This document shows, in pieces, positions 28,001 through 35,663 of a stretch of DNA of 64,000 nucleotides. A program made the position numbers and the translations under genes. This DNA is from Clostridia bacterium (GTDB lineage: Bacteria; Bacillota; Clostridia; TANB77; CAG-508). Location: positions 1 through 64,000 of the forward strand of contig JAFWYK010000004.1 in the NCBI GenBank assembly GCA_017517685.1, in the 5' to 3' direction. The first letter of the stretch is position 1. The number at the start of each line of letters is the position of its first letter. Under the pieces are notes generated by a model. That model did no database searches. It was not told the DNA's origin and saw nothing but the letters and a program-made list of their open reading frames with translations.

Positions 28001-30038
28001 AGAAATTAAATCCTAATTTCATGATTTCTTCTTCTGGATACAATTCAGCATTTTCTAAAGTTTTAATTACTTTAATTTGACCTCTTTCAATTGTAGGTCT
28101 GTTTACAGCAACAACTTTTACTGTTTCATTTGCTTCTAAACTACCTGTAGAAGGTGTTATAGAAACTAATTCTGCAGTCTTGTTATCTGTAGATTCAGTA
28201 ATTACAAATTTTGGAGCTGTATCTCCAAACCATTTTACATTTCCTAAATCCCATGTTGCTTTATTATTTTGAATTGTTAGTATTGCTGGAACGTCTAAAA
28301 CTCCGTTTTTAACTTTTGTTCCATTATATTCAAATGAACCAATTAATTTTACATTAAATTCGAAAGTTTCACCTTCTAAATCAGCTCTTCTACCATTTAA
28401 TTCAAGATCTTCTATTTCTTTTATTAATTGTAAAGATCCATTATGTTCTTTTCTGTTTAATGCAATAACATTAACTGTTTTAAATTCTTCTAAACTACCA
28501 CTACTTGGTGTTATAGAAACAAGTTCATAATCTTCATTTGGATCTTCTGATATTGTGAATTTAGGAGTTTCTTCTCCTTCAAACCACCAATATACTTTTG
28601 AAGTAGCAGCTGAACCTTCTTTAACTTTTATCTTATCAGTACCACCATTTTGTGCACCTTCAACATTTACGTTAAATGTAAAGTAATCGCCATCTCCTTC
28701 AACATAATTTCCTTCATCATCAACAATGTGTTTTTCAATTCTTAATTTACCGAATTTTAAACCAAAATTTCTATCAATTTCAACAAATTCGTACCATCTA
28801 GCACCATTCATACCTAGTGCTAATAATTGAGAATCGTGTTCTGACATTGTCATAAGTTCTAACCAATATTCTGTATAATCATATACATCATATGGCTCAC
28901 CTTCTTCATCATACTCTGTTGTATAATGATCTTGGTAATCTTGTCTCCATGTAGCTTCGAAATATTTACCATCTAATTTTTGGTAAACACCACAAGCATT
29001 CATATATCTAAATTCTGTTTTAATATTAGTAATCATTGTTGCATCTTCTATATAGTTAACTCTAATATAAAACTTCTCATTAGCTAGTGGGTATTTTGAA
29101 TCTGTTTCTTCAGTTCTTTCTCCATCAACCCAAACATAATTCCAATCTTGTTCAAATACTAATGGTTCAGATGAAGCATCAGTATATATATTCATTCCTG
29201 TGATACCAGCAAATTGAACTTCTGGTCTTTCACCAAATTTTTCTGTTGATCCAACATAATCAATAGCGAATGGACCTATTGTAAATTGTTTTGTATCACT
29301 ATCCCATACAACTTGTACATCTGCATATTCATCTGTTGATACCCATTCAGGTTCATATTCAAAATCAAATGCATTTTCGTATGTTTTTGTTTCACCTTCT
29401 GCTGTAATAAATTGCGCTGTTTTATGTTGTAATTGATCTGTGCTTGTTACTTCAGCAGCTTGTAAAACATATGCTTCGAAAGCTTTAGCTTCTTGGCTGA
29501 AATCTGTAACTTCATAAGTACCACCTGTACTACCAGCTTCAGTTCTCCACCAAGCCCATTGTGTATAGTCATTTTGTCCTAATCCATCTGCTAAAATCAT
29601 TTCTGATAATACATATGCTTCTTCTGGAGTCGCAATGTATGTACCAGCAATTCTATAGTGACCTATAGTTTTATTTTTATATGTAGAAGAAGGAAATGGT
29701 TCTCTTCTATTTAATATTGTCATTCCAATATCATTATATGTAAGGTATGGATAAGAAACTCCAAGTTCATCTCCATTAGATCCTACTAAATATGTTTTTG
29801 GATATCCAGTAAGAGCTGTACCTCTTTGGCAACAATATAAATCATAATAATCATACAATTCATTTGCTGGAATATAACTTCCATCTGGATATGTATGAAT
29901 ATGTTTAGAGTCGACAATTACTTCTCCCCTTCTTAATTCAGTCAATACTTCTGTAGTAGCAAAACATGTACAGATAGTGCTTAATATAGCAAGTATTAAA
30001 ATTAATCCGAATGAAAATTTTCTTTTAAAATTTGTCAT
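22062..30038 (-). CDS. Giant surface protein B2 with eight pilin-like repeats
   Basis: A 2658-residue secreted protein. A signal peptide (about 1-28, ending TCFATTE) is followed by a unique region with DLYCCQRGTALTG that matches the start of B1. Eight tandem domains of about 115 residues lie at about 431-1365. Each has a Lys in its first strand (LQLIKEI, IVLTKTV), a late Glu (FVITEST, YSVEEDL) and a last-strand Asn (VVAVNRP, VNAWNRD). This is the pattern of pilin/Cna-type domains with intramolecular Lys-Asn isopeptide bonds. SdrD-like modules follow (about 1368-1480, LAGYVWQDA; about 1920-2030, VEGRAWEDN), then a long region shared with B1. The C-terminus is FAPPTGI, a membrane helix and KKTVLK, like a variant sortase signal. 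It starts 3 bp after A2 with an AGGAGGTG site. Adhesin or fibre function is inferred. Confidence 0.8.
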   Translation of the reverse strand: MTNFKRKFSFGLILILAILSTICTCFATTEVLTELRRGEVIVDSKHIHTYPDGSYIPANELYDYYDLYCCQRGTALTGYPKTYLVGSNGDELGVSYPYLTYNDIGMTILNRREPFPSSTYKNKTIGHYRIAGTYIATPEEAYVLSEMILADGLGQNDYTQWAWWRTEAGSTGGTYEVTDFSQEAKAFEAYVLQAAEVTSTDQLQHKTAQFITAEGETKTYENAFDFEYEPEWVSTDEYADVQVVWDSDTKQFTIGPFAIDYVGSTEKFGERPEVQFAGITGMNIYTDASSEPLVFEQDWNYVWVDGERTEETDSKYPLANEKFYIRVNYIEDATMITNIKTEFRYMNACGVYQKLDGKYFEATWRQDYQDHYTTEYDEEGEPYDVYDYTEYWLELMTMSEHDSQLLALGMNGARWYEFVEIDRNFGLKFGKLRIEKHIVDDEGNYVEGDGDYFTFNVNVEGAQNGGTDKIKVKEGSAATSKVYWWFEGEETPKFTISEDPNEDYELVSITPSSGSLEEFKTVNVIALNRKEHNGSLQLIKEIEDLELNGRRADLEGETFEFNVKLIGSFEYNGTKVKNGVLDVPAILTIQNNKATWDLGNVKWFGDTAPKFVITESTDNKTAELVSITPSTGSLEANETVKVVAVNRPTIERGQIKVIKTLENAELYPEEEIMKLGFNFLIKVDGYKDIDKTIYPVKEDGKYVWRYITGYYRWFHGENPNYSITEHDNPEGTEIKEIIPGNPSDTVNGSTVSGTFQDGDGKVVVIENNFINKITEQPHKGKIVLTKTVDEDTLIDRDFKFVVTVDGTFEYLGTKYENAKIKLTSNPDEPVADASEIGKFVVIHIDSTKVGTWSSDEFTWYGDTAPKYSVEEDLVGEDVASSIEPSEGYLSDGVDEGGVYTVKVNAWNRDNGKAGYIHIIKTLENADKVSKEYVESLKFTFRIKVENYEEYTVTLDAKKVDNSYVWEYKSGKFNWRSDEEPLDYEIEEINLPEGVVFVSANGESNIKVTGQLIENNANEQDAIKFTVAEYLNKIEPKEKEIIIEKKVVSGSLNGVPFSFNVTLTGSFEYNGNFYYNTSYTFPMTVNGGSSASTGAIKWYGEKGPHYDVTEIESEKAEVISVLNSSGELTDNATATIVTFTNEPKKTGGYLEIEKVVEGQIQVDDEFTFEVKIGDNDPYQISIKAGEVYRSDYYEWYVTESAPTYEVRELTELLPEGCEFVRIDNATGTLPPDGASVKAIAYNRYVEKQGNFTILKEIVADEKLLDGMDLPTFDITVNITGVEGGRFEFEGETYYGTESATYTISLKGGETYTSPMVKWYGNAAPTVVVSEENLPLGWKNVNISNNNAQLGEETVNIVVTNQLDTITIIDLTMQLAGYVWQDAPKSEDGKNTEDSVANGLKDEFEKAIKGIEVYIYNPDGTTLAEVYDNGALISQPIITDAIGHWVAPSLKMPQDGTYDVEFVYDGQTYEPTIFLATSNGDANAYRSASTADRDRWEKDSKALDYDRAVVNDRIQEIYEGSPIDGAGVTVGYVNGSSGEQPITYKSNNFNVEQDNRATTPSSSTRVKSEVQTTNENGSIMELFKTKARTSVGGLTYPFDKKIHLDSVDTYISELGLVQYYKYSATYNYMLNINLGLVPRDEADLGISKDLDSAKVIVNNHLTNHKFNTLDDYNQDLVARQINGDTMGVEYQLALRSSDYFYRAELYGASAESSNMESYDAITDYYAKQLNMSLKETELEVYLTYRIRLYNESANYNVKINRINDYFDSSFGKPIDRKVEQYVETVDGKEVKQKVEIANASTVNGTPIAWYDPNELIEGSDGTIYRKQSADLGGLMLGVGERAEILVTVKLEKATIGEVHDAIELGDKSNVAEIASYQTFYPDGKNAGKIDRDSAPGNVNIREYNAKRFYEDDTDQAPVLKLTVKTDSSIVEGRAWEDNAAKGKVGEYDENDEALIAGLTTQIVEKVKVKREDGKYVEYDFIWPTNKPLSMLGGSTIQHLTGFDSTVETATKENANEIVKVGSYRFNNVPEGNYAVRFVYGNNKLDLEDTLDITGDPVAVNSNGDNFSGNANILTANYDNDPEGKTVAVYNGQDHKTTVYQTGHASVDGNNYLNNEYHNLDSREIADKGLSDVRDNESRRLELIANSETIMNTEATILATANNKAADHTELYDKYNMFAETATIKVKSYKEGEAIPAGVAKVATQTPMIQTSAVKVENVDSEYTITRIDCGIVERPETAVVLDKQIESIKLITNDNRVVFHADYEITPKFVKEGSITKDTVVLAKVGDYFLTVEKTLKANSIAIDQLQSIDKVEDKVDETLNGVVIEDQQYFRYINVDDAVLQGTTIEINYDMTAYNVGEKDMTSALLADIEVTAKAEGKTIKEKLTELANVAEVEARESASYDKVPTYGKYLGTTYYAGIEGNDKVVTTRVRQVVDYIDNDAVYTQAINAGKDHSWRNTSLNELDGNGYEAERLVSRDVIPGYELIDQNGIAYITDQKNNVVLSIDPGEYQLEETVAVSTNSGFTKELVPVELDGTLTGADVLNPDDYKASIDLTITRTVSAEDDADKLQFDNIAEIVKIENSVGRRDMLAVVGNASPVKGAFVGAVAERDSSATELVTFAPPTGIRAEATLTTQILLISLLSLVILAVGVVILKKTVLK
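25945..28746 (-). repeat. Eight tandem pilin-like protein domains within B2
   Basis: At protein level eight diverged units of 100-130 residues are visible. They begin at LRIEKHI, LQLIKEI, IKVIKTL, IVLTKTV, IHIIKTL, IIIEKKV, LEIEKVV and FTILKEI. Each has an internal F-F-V strand, a W-Y/F-GxxxP element and a closing N. Lys, Glu and Asn recur in register, suggesting isopeptide-locked Ig-like domains. Boundaries are approximate. Confidence 0.7.
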
Positions 30039-30041
30039 ATA

Positions 30042-33000
30042 TTAAACACCTCCTCTTTTTTTACTTACTATCAGCTTGTTGTAAGCTATAAATATTACAA
30101 TGCTTCCTAATAATATTGTTGTTATTATTACTGAAACATATACTAAACTTTCACCTGTTTTTACAGAAATGATTGTATCGGCTAAGCCTAAATCATTTTC
30201 ACCTTGTGCTTTATTGAATGGCACAGAGTTTTTATCTGAGATACCATAGATATTGTAATCATCAGCAATCTCTGCTAAGTTGTTTACGATACCTGTGTTT
30301 TCTTCAGTCATTTGTTTTGTTAATACTAACTTAATTGTTTGAGATTCACCTGGAGCTAATTCTATATCAGCCATTGCTGTAGAATATAAGTTTCCATCTG
30401 TACCTGTATACCAATTACCGTTAGCTTCTAACGCTGAGTTAAATGTCATTCCTTGTGGCATGTAGTCTACGATTTTCTTAGCGTAACCTTTAACATCACC
30501 TACGTTAGATACTGTTATCTCATATTCAACGTATGCTGTAGCACCAACTAAGTGTTTAGCAGCTACCTCTGTTTTAGCAAGTCCTGTATTTTCATATTTG
30601 TCTGTTACTATACCTGCTGCAGATTGCATTGTTACTTTTGTTATTGATTTTTGTAATTTTAAATCGAATGTATCAGCTAATACTAAACCGATATCAATTC
30701 CTGAGATACTTCCGCTATTTACAACGATTACATCTGAAACAGCTGCATATCTACTTCTACCAGATTGTTCAACTTTTGTTGTTAAAACATCTGAGTTAAC
30801 GTGTGTTCCCACGCCTTCTTTTTTATAAGCTGTAGCTGTATATTTAACTGTGTTATAATCGAACATTACTAAGTATGATCCATTATATACTCCAGCAAAC
30901 ATATAGTTACCATTTGAATCTGTTGTTACTGTTTTCTTGATTGAACCTGTAGCACTATCAACTAATCTTGCTGTAATTCCTGATAATAAAGTCTCTCCAG
31001 ATTCTCTCATACCATTTTTATTTGTGTCTTCCCAAGCTGTACCTTCTATTCTATATGATTTTTGAATATTTGTATTTCCACTTGATTCTATTACTGATGA
31101 TGGTGTAGATTCTTGTAATTCACTAGCAACAATATTTTTCTCAGATGCTTCAACGATATGTGTAATTGAATTTGTTATGATTTCTGGAACATCTGATGCT
31201 GAAACTGTAGCATAGTTTGTTACTGTTTTCTCTAAAGCACCACCTAAATTTGAAGCAACAGCATCAATATTAATAATTAATTCTGTATTTACCTCAATGT
31301 CTGCTATAATAGTAGCTTCTCTACTTGAAGAAACTTTTTTGTTTCCTACGATTCCACTTACTATATATTCTATTTTCTTAACTGCAACTCCATCTGGAAT
31401 TACATCTGTTACTTTTACGTTTCTTGCAATAGCTCCACCTTCGTTTTTAATAACGAATGTATATCTAATTGCATCTCCTTCTTTTATATATGTATCTGTA
31501 TTTGATGTTGTTTGAGAAGCAGTTAAAACTGGTCTACCAACAGCAACATCTTCTGAGTTTGATTCATATGTTGCAGTTCCATCTGCTTTTACTGTTGTTG
31601 TTAATAAAATTACTTTTCTTGTAATTGATTCATCAAGTTCAGCAACTTTTACATTAAATTGTAATTGAACACCTCTATACGCTTTAATGTCTCCAAGTTC
31701 CCATCTAATTGTTCTTGTAGCTTCATCATAATCAGCATTTATTCCTGGTTTACTTGTTATACCGTCTGCTTCATATGCAAGTGAGAATCCATTTACGAAA
31801 TCAAGTTCAGCTGGTAATACTTGTTCTACAACTACATTTTTAGCGTCTTTATCTAATATGTTTGTTAAATTAATATCATATTCAATAACATCTCCAGCTT
31901 TTTGAACATCTAATTCTTCACTTAAGATTCCTTCATCTAAATCTGATCTATTAGATAATTTAATTTCAAAAGCTGCTTCTTCATACTCTATTTTTGATAC
32001 TTCTGATTTTAATGTTGTAGCTAAATCTTTTGCTGTTACTGTTGCAAATGTTAATATAGCCACTTCATCTTGGTTTGTTCCACTAACTACATCACCTGGA
32101 TTTCTATGTGGAACTACTGGTTTTTCATCAGCTTCTAATACAACTTCAAATTCAATTACTTCATTTACTTCTAATTCAGAAGCAGATACTTTGATAATTG
32201 CATTTTCTTCTATACAAGAATATTTATTATCAATTTTTACTTCTTTTAATATTGTATATGCTGGAACTGGGAATTCTATGTTTACATCTTCAGCTTTATT
32301 TAATCCAGTATTTTTTACTTCTACTTTAACATGTAATTCTTCAAATTCTTTTACTGTTGTTCTATTTGCTTCAGCTCTAATTTCAAGTTCTGGTCCTTCT
32401 CCTGTTGTTAATCTAATTAGATCTGGTACTGCTGTTTCTTCTGTTGAAGCAACTTCAGTATTATTTGTAAAATATGTTATGAATGTTCCATATAAATCTT
32501 CATTATGTGTTAGATTTGCTGGAATTTCATATTGATATGTAAATCTTAATATTTCAGTTTCTTTCATTTCATAATTTTCATCAACTGGAACTATTAAATA
32601 TGATTTCATGCCATCAAATGTCTCAGGGTTTTCTACCCATCCATTATTTGTATCTGTTAAATCTTTTGTAGCTTCTCCATTTGCAGAATAATAAACTTTA
32701 AATTCAGCAGTATTACGAACGTCAGCTACTAAAGCACCCATTAGTTTTGTATCTAATGTTGTACCTAATTCTTCACCTGTTGCTATGTTTTTATTTCCTT
32801 TAAATGGAATTCTACCTAGTATAGCAACATCTGAAATTGAATTTTCATTATTGTTCATAACTACAAGTTCCATTGTAGCTACTTTTGCATCTGTATATAT
32901 AGCAAGTAAATCTTCTTTAACACCTTGTCTTACTGATGTTAAAACAGATCCATTATTATTATAATTTGTTGTACTATTAACTGCTACTAATCCTGTTGGA

Positions 33001-35174
33001 GCAGAGTAATTAATTGTTACTTCTCCTTTTCCTTCATTATTATAATTTGTAGCATCATCATTAATATATCTTAATTTAATTACATCTGATTTAGCAGGTG
33101 TATATAAATCAACTTTAATATTTGCATTTAATACTAAATTTGTACCGTTTGTTAAAACACCAGAGTTAATTCCTTCTTGTTTACCATCTACTGTTACTCT
33201 GATTACTCTATCTAATACTTCTGTTGAAGTAATATTTAATCCTTCTCCATAAAGTATACTTGAGTTAGTTACTTGTACTGATTCAACATTTTCTGGTAAT
33301 TCAATTTCATAAATTGAATGTCCATACATATCTGATTTATCTGTAGCGTTGTTTAATGCTACTCTAATTTCAACATCATCATTTGTTGCTAGTGTTGATA
33401 AGCTATCTCTATCTAATTCTAATGTTGCATTTGTTATTGTATCGTTTAATACTGTTGAGATTTCTGATGTCTCTACGTCAACTATTCCATCAACATATGT
33501 ATAGTTAGCTCTTACAATTGATTTTGTTGCAATTGCTCCTACATTTGATAATGTTGCTTTATCTAAACTTGAATTTCTCATTGCTCTTACGTTTGTAATT
33601 ACAAAGTTTCCTTCTTTAACCGGTTTAGATATTTCATAATTTAATTTTGTTAATTTATCAAATTCAACTACAATGTTTCCATCTTCGTTTACTTCTGATT
33701 CATTATTAATTAAAGCAACTTCTGTTCCTTGTTCATCTAAAACTTTAATTTGTCCTTCTTCACCAAAGATTTCTACAAAGTTGTCTTTAGATATTGATAT
33801 TTGTTTATAATAAACATCATTTGTTGGAGTAACTGTTCCGTCTTTTCCAACATATTTATTTTCGATATCTTGAATATTAATTCCTTCTACAATGTCTTTA
33901 TATGAAATGTTAAGTATTGTTTCTGAATTAAATTCAACTTCATATTTTCCATCTACGTTATAGTTTGAATAAGCATAAGCTTTTGAAACTTCTTCAGTTT
34001 CATTATTTATTTTTAAAGATACTATATCTCCTGTTTTTCCTTCTAGAAGATATTCATAGTCATTTTTATTTGTTACTACATTATCATTTTCTTCTCCACT
34101 AAGTGTTATCATCTTAGCTTCTACATTTGTATCTACTGTTAAAGATCCTTCAGAGATTGTTGCTCCTTCGTAAGTATAAGTTACTAAGTATTCGTCAACA
34201 CCTGGTACACTAAAATATCTTTCTTCTTCAACTATTTCTCTGTCTTCCTCTTTTAAATACTCATCTTCAAATTCGTTTACTTCTACTAATTTTTTCTCAT
34301 TTGCAACTTTAATTGTTAATTTGTTTTCTTCTTGGTTAAATGACCAGTTATTTTCATCAAATTTAACTTCTCCGGCTATTAATCCATTTGTACCTTCAGT
34401 TGTATTTGCAACAACTGTTGCTTTTGATGGATATACATCATTTAAAGCTGGTGCTGATACAACTATTTCTGTTTCTTTAACTGGTAAGTTTTTATTTTCA
34501 GTTGTATTATCAACTTTAACCAATGTTTGAAGAATAACTCCTCTACCATAATCGATGTATTTTGTAGCTACTGTTTCAACTTTTACTTCTCTTGAGTCTT
34601 TCCAGTCAACTTTTAATTCTACATCTCTTGATACTTCATTTTCTTCACCATCATCATCAACGTATATACCGGTAAATCTTACGATACAATCTTTTGAAAG
34701 ATTTTCTTCATTAACGAATCTTTCGTTTTTGTACTCGATTGGTAATAATAACGCTACTGATTCTGGAGAACTATTAATTTGTTGAAATTCGATGCAGTTA
34801 TTTTCAAAACCTTGAACATAATCTGGTAATTCTTCAAATGCTTTTACTTCAAAGTTTAATCCGTTCCCTTCTTCTGCTTCAAGAATCTCAACTTTAGCAT
34901 CTTTTAGATATCCACTCTCTTGAACATCAATTTTCATGCTAATCGCTAGTTCCTCGTTATTTACATCACTTACTACTAGAGATTCTGCAGTCTCCCCAGC
35001 AGCAAAATAAGCGTCGAAGCTAACATTGTCATGACCAGTGCTAGTTCCGCCGCCAAATAAAGTCTCTACTAAGCTTGTTGCATAAGCTTTAGTTACAAAC
35101 ATAAAATTTGCTGAAGTTAATGTAAATATTAGGATTATTGCTAACAATTTTTCTAGAATTTTGTTTGTGCGCAT
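30042..35174 (-). CDS. Giant surface protein A2 with DUF11-like and SdrD-like modules
   Basis: A 1710-residue protein. I choose the ATG at 35174 (MRTNKILEKLLAIILIF) because GGGAGG lies upstream and it gives a clean signal peptide (cleavage probably after TKAYA); an in-frame ATG at 35213 has no site. The N-terminal two thirds are beta-rich and unrecognised but parallel to A1 (for example PTGLVAVNSTTNY, GRIPFKGNKNIATGEELGT). DUF11-type repeats follow (AGDVIEYDINLTN near 1090, EGDAIRYTFVIKNEGG near 1230), then an SdrD B-like module near 1370-1480 (GTAWEDTNKNGMRESGE) and a last DUF11-like domain. The end is ISVKTGES, a membrane helix and SKKRGGV. It overlaps no gene and is followed 3 bp later by B2. 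Confidence 0.8.
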   Translation of the reverse strand: MRTNKILEKLLAIILIFTLTSANFMFVTKAYATSLVETLFGGGTSTGHDNVSFDAYFAAGETAESLVVSDVNNEELAISMKIDVQESGYLKDAKVEILEAEEGNGLNFEVKAFEELPDYVQGFENNCIEFQQINSSPESVALLLPIEYKNERFVNEENLSKDCIVRFTGIYVDDDGEENEVSRDVELKVDWKDSREVKVETVATKYIDYGRGVILQTLVKVDNTTENKNLPVKETEIVVSAPALNDVYPSKATVVANTTEGTNGLIAGEVKFDENNWSFNQEENKLTIKVANEKKLVEVNEFEDEYLKEEDREIVEEERYFSVPGVDEYLVTYTYEGATISEGSLTVDTNVEAKMITLSGEENDNVVTNKNDYEYLLEGKTGDIVSLKINNETEEVSKAYAYSNYNVDGKYEVEFNSETILNISYKDIVEGINIQDIENKYVGKDGTVTPTNDVYYKQISISKDNFVEIFGEEGQIKVLDEQGTEVALINNESEVNEDGNIVVEFDKLTKLNYEISKPVKEGNFVITNVRAMRNSSLDKATLSNVGAIATKSIVRANYTYVDGIVDVETSEISTVLNDTITNATLELDRDSLSTLATNDDVEIRVALNNATDKSDMYGHSIYEIELPENVESVQVTNSSILYGEGLNITSTEVLDRVIRVTVDGKQEGINSGVLTNGTNLVLNANIKVDLYTPAKSDVIKLRYINDDATNYNNEGKGEVTINYSAPTGLVAVNSTTNYNNNGSVLTSVRQGVKEDLLAIYTDAKVATMELVVMNNNENSISDVAILGRIPFKGNKNIATGEELGTTLDTKLMGALVADVRNTAEFKVYYSANGEATKDLTDTNNGWVENPETFDGMKSYLIVPVDENYEMKETEILRFTYQYEIPANLTHNEDLYGTFITYFTNNTEVASTEETAVPDLIRLTTGEGPELEIRAEANRTTVKEFEELHVKVEVKNTGLNKAEDVNIEFPVPAYTILKEVKIDNKYSCIEENAIIKVSASELEVNEVIEFEVVLEADEKPVVPHRNPGDVVSGTNQDEVAILTFATVTAKDLATTLKSEVSKIEYEEAAFEIKLSNRSDLDEGILSEELDVQKAGDVIEYDINLTNILDKDAKNVVVEQVLPAELDFVNGFSLAYEADGITSKPGINADYDEATRTIRWELGDIKAYRGVQLQFNVKVAELDESITRKVILLTTTVKADGTATYESNSEDVAVGRPVLTASQTTSNTDTYIKEGDAIRYTFVIKNEGGAIARNVKVTDVIPDGVAVKKIEYIVSGIVGNKKVSSSREATIIADIEVNTELIINIDAVASNLGGALEKTVTNYATVSASDVPEIITNSITHIVEASEKNIVASELQESTPSSVIESSGNTNIQKSYRIEGTAWEDTNKNGMRESGETLLSGITARLVDSATGSIKKTVTTDSNGNYMFAGVYNGSYLVMFDYNTVKYTATAYKKEGVGTHVNSDVLTTKVEQSGRSRYAAVSDVIVVNSGSISGIDIGLVLADTFDLKLQKSITKVTMQSAAGIVTDKYENTGLAKTEVAAKHLVGATAYVEYEITVSNVGDVKGYAKKIVDYMPQGMTFNSALEANGNWYTGTDGNLYSTAMADIELAPGESQTIKLVLTKQMTEENTGIVNNLAEIADDYNIYGISDKNSVPFNKAQGENDLGLADTIISVKTGESLVYVSVIITTILLGSIVIFIAYNKLIVSKKRGGV

Positions 35175-35294
35175 AATCTTAAATTCCTCCCATAATAACA
35201 AATTTTTTGACATAGTATCTAATTTTACTATTTTATAAGTAATATTTTACTATTAATTTAGAAGTAGTCAATAGCCTAAACCTCTCTAAATAAG

Positions 35295-35327
35295 CCGTTT
35301 TAAAGAACGTCCGCGCTAATGCATTAC
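35295..35327 (-). promoter_or_regulatory. Conserved leader element upstream of A2
   Basis: In the 489-bp gap between B1 and A2, plus-strand CCGTTTT, then ACG, then AATGCATTAC recur in the same order and about the same distance (roughly 140 bp) upstream of A1 (49412-49440). On the minus strand this copy can also fold around CATCCG / CGGACG. It lies inside the predicted long 5' leader. Its function is unknown. Confidence 0.35.
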
Positions 35328-35426
35328 GGATGTTCCTTTTCTAAACTTTTACCTTTAAAAATATAAAATTTTCATTACATCTATTCTTTCTGTAAGTTTC
35401 TTATGTCAAAACATCTAACATATTCT

Positions 35427-35455
35427 ATTATACACCGTTATGTAAACTTTTTCAA
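35427..35455 (-). promoter_or_regulatory. Sigma-A promoter of the A2-B2 cassette with a long 5' leader
   Basis: On the minus strand TTGAAA (35455-35450), exactly 17 bp, TATAAT (35432-35427). It would give a leader of roughly 245 nt before the A2 start. A weaker candidate (TTGACT at 35271-35266, 16 bp, TAAAAT at 35249-35244) lies closer. The rest of the 35175-35663 gap holds the leader element, a terminator and no gene I can support. Confidence 0.65.
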
Positions 35456-35626
35456 GGTTTTTTAGTGAATTTTAAGCGTTTTTTTGCTATTTTTTTGGCT
35501 TTTTTATTAATATTTGAAATTTATCTTGTCATTTTGTGCCCATCCTGTGAATTTATATCATTTTTATCTTAATTTATTTGTAATATTTCTCTTATTACCC
35601 TTATTTGCGTAAGGTTTTTTAGACAT

Positions 35627-35649
35627 AAAAAGAGAGGAAGATTTCTCTC
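35627..35649 (-). terminator. Weak terminator after giant gene B1
   Basis: On the minus strand GAGAG, eight bases, CTCTC, then TTTTT, 15 bases past the B1 stop. The stem is short. Confidence 0.45.
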
Positions 35650-35663
35650 CCCCTCAATTTATA

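Noticed and set aside
25945..28746. DNA-level tandem repeat array or recombination hotspot
   Set aside because: The eight units are similar only at protein level; the nucleotide sequences are strongly diverged.
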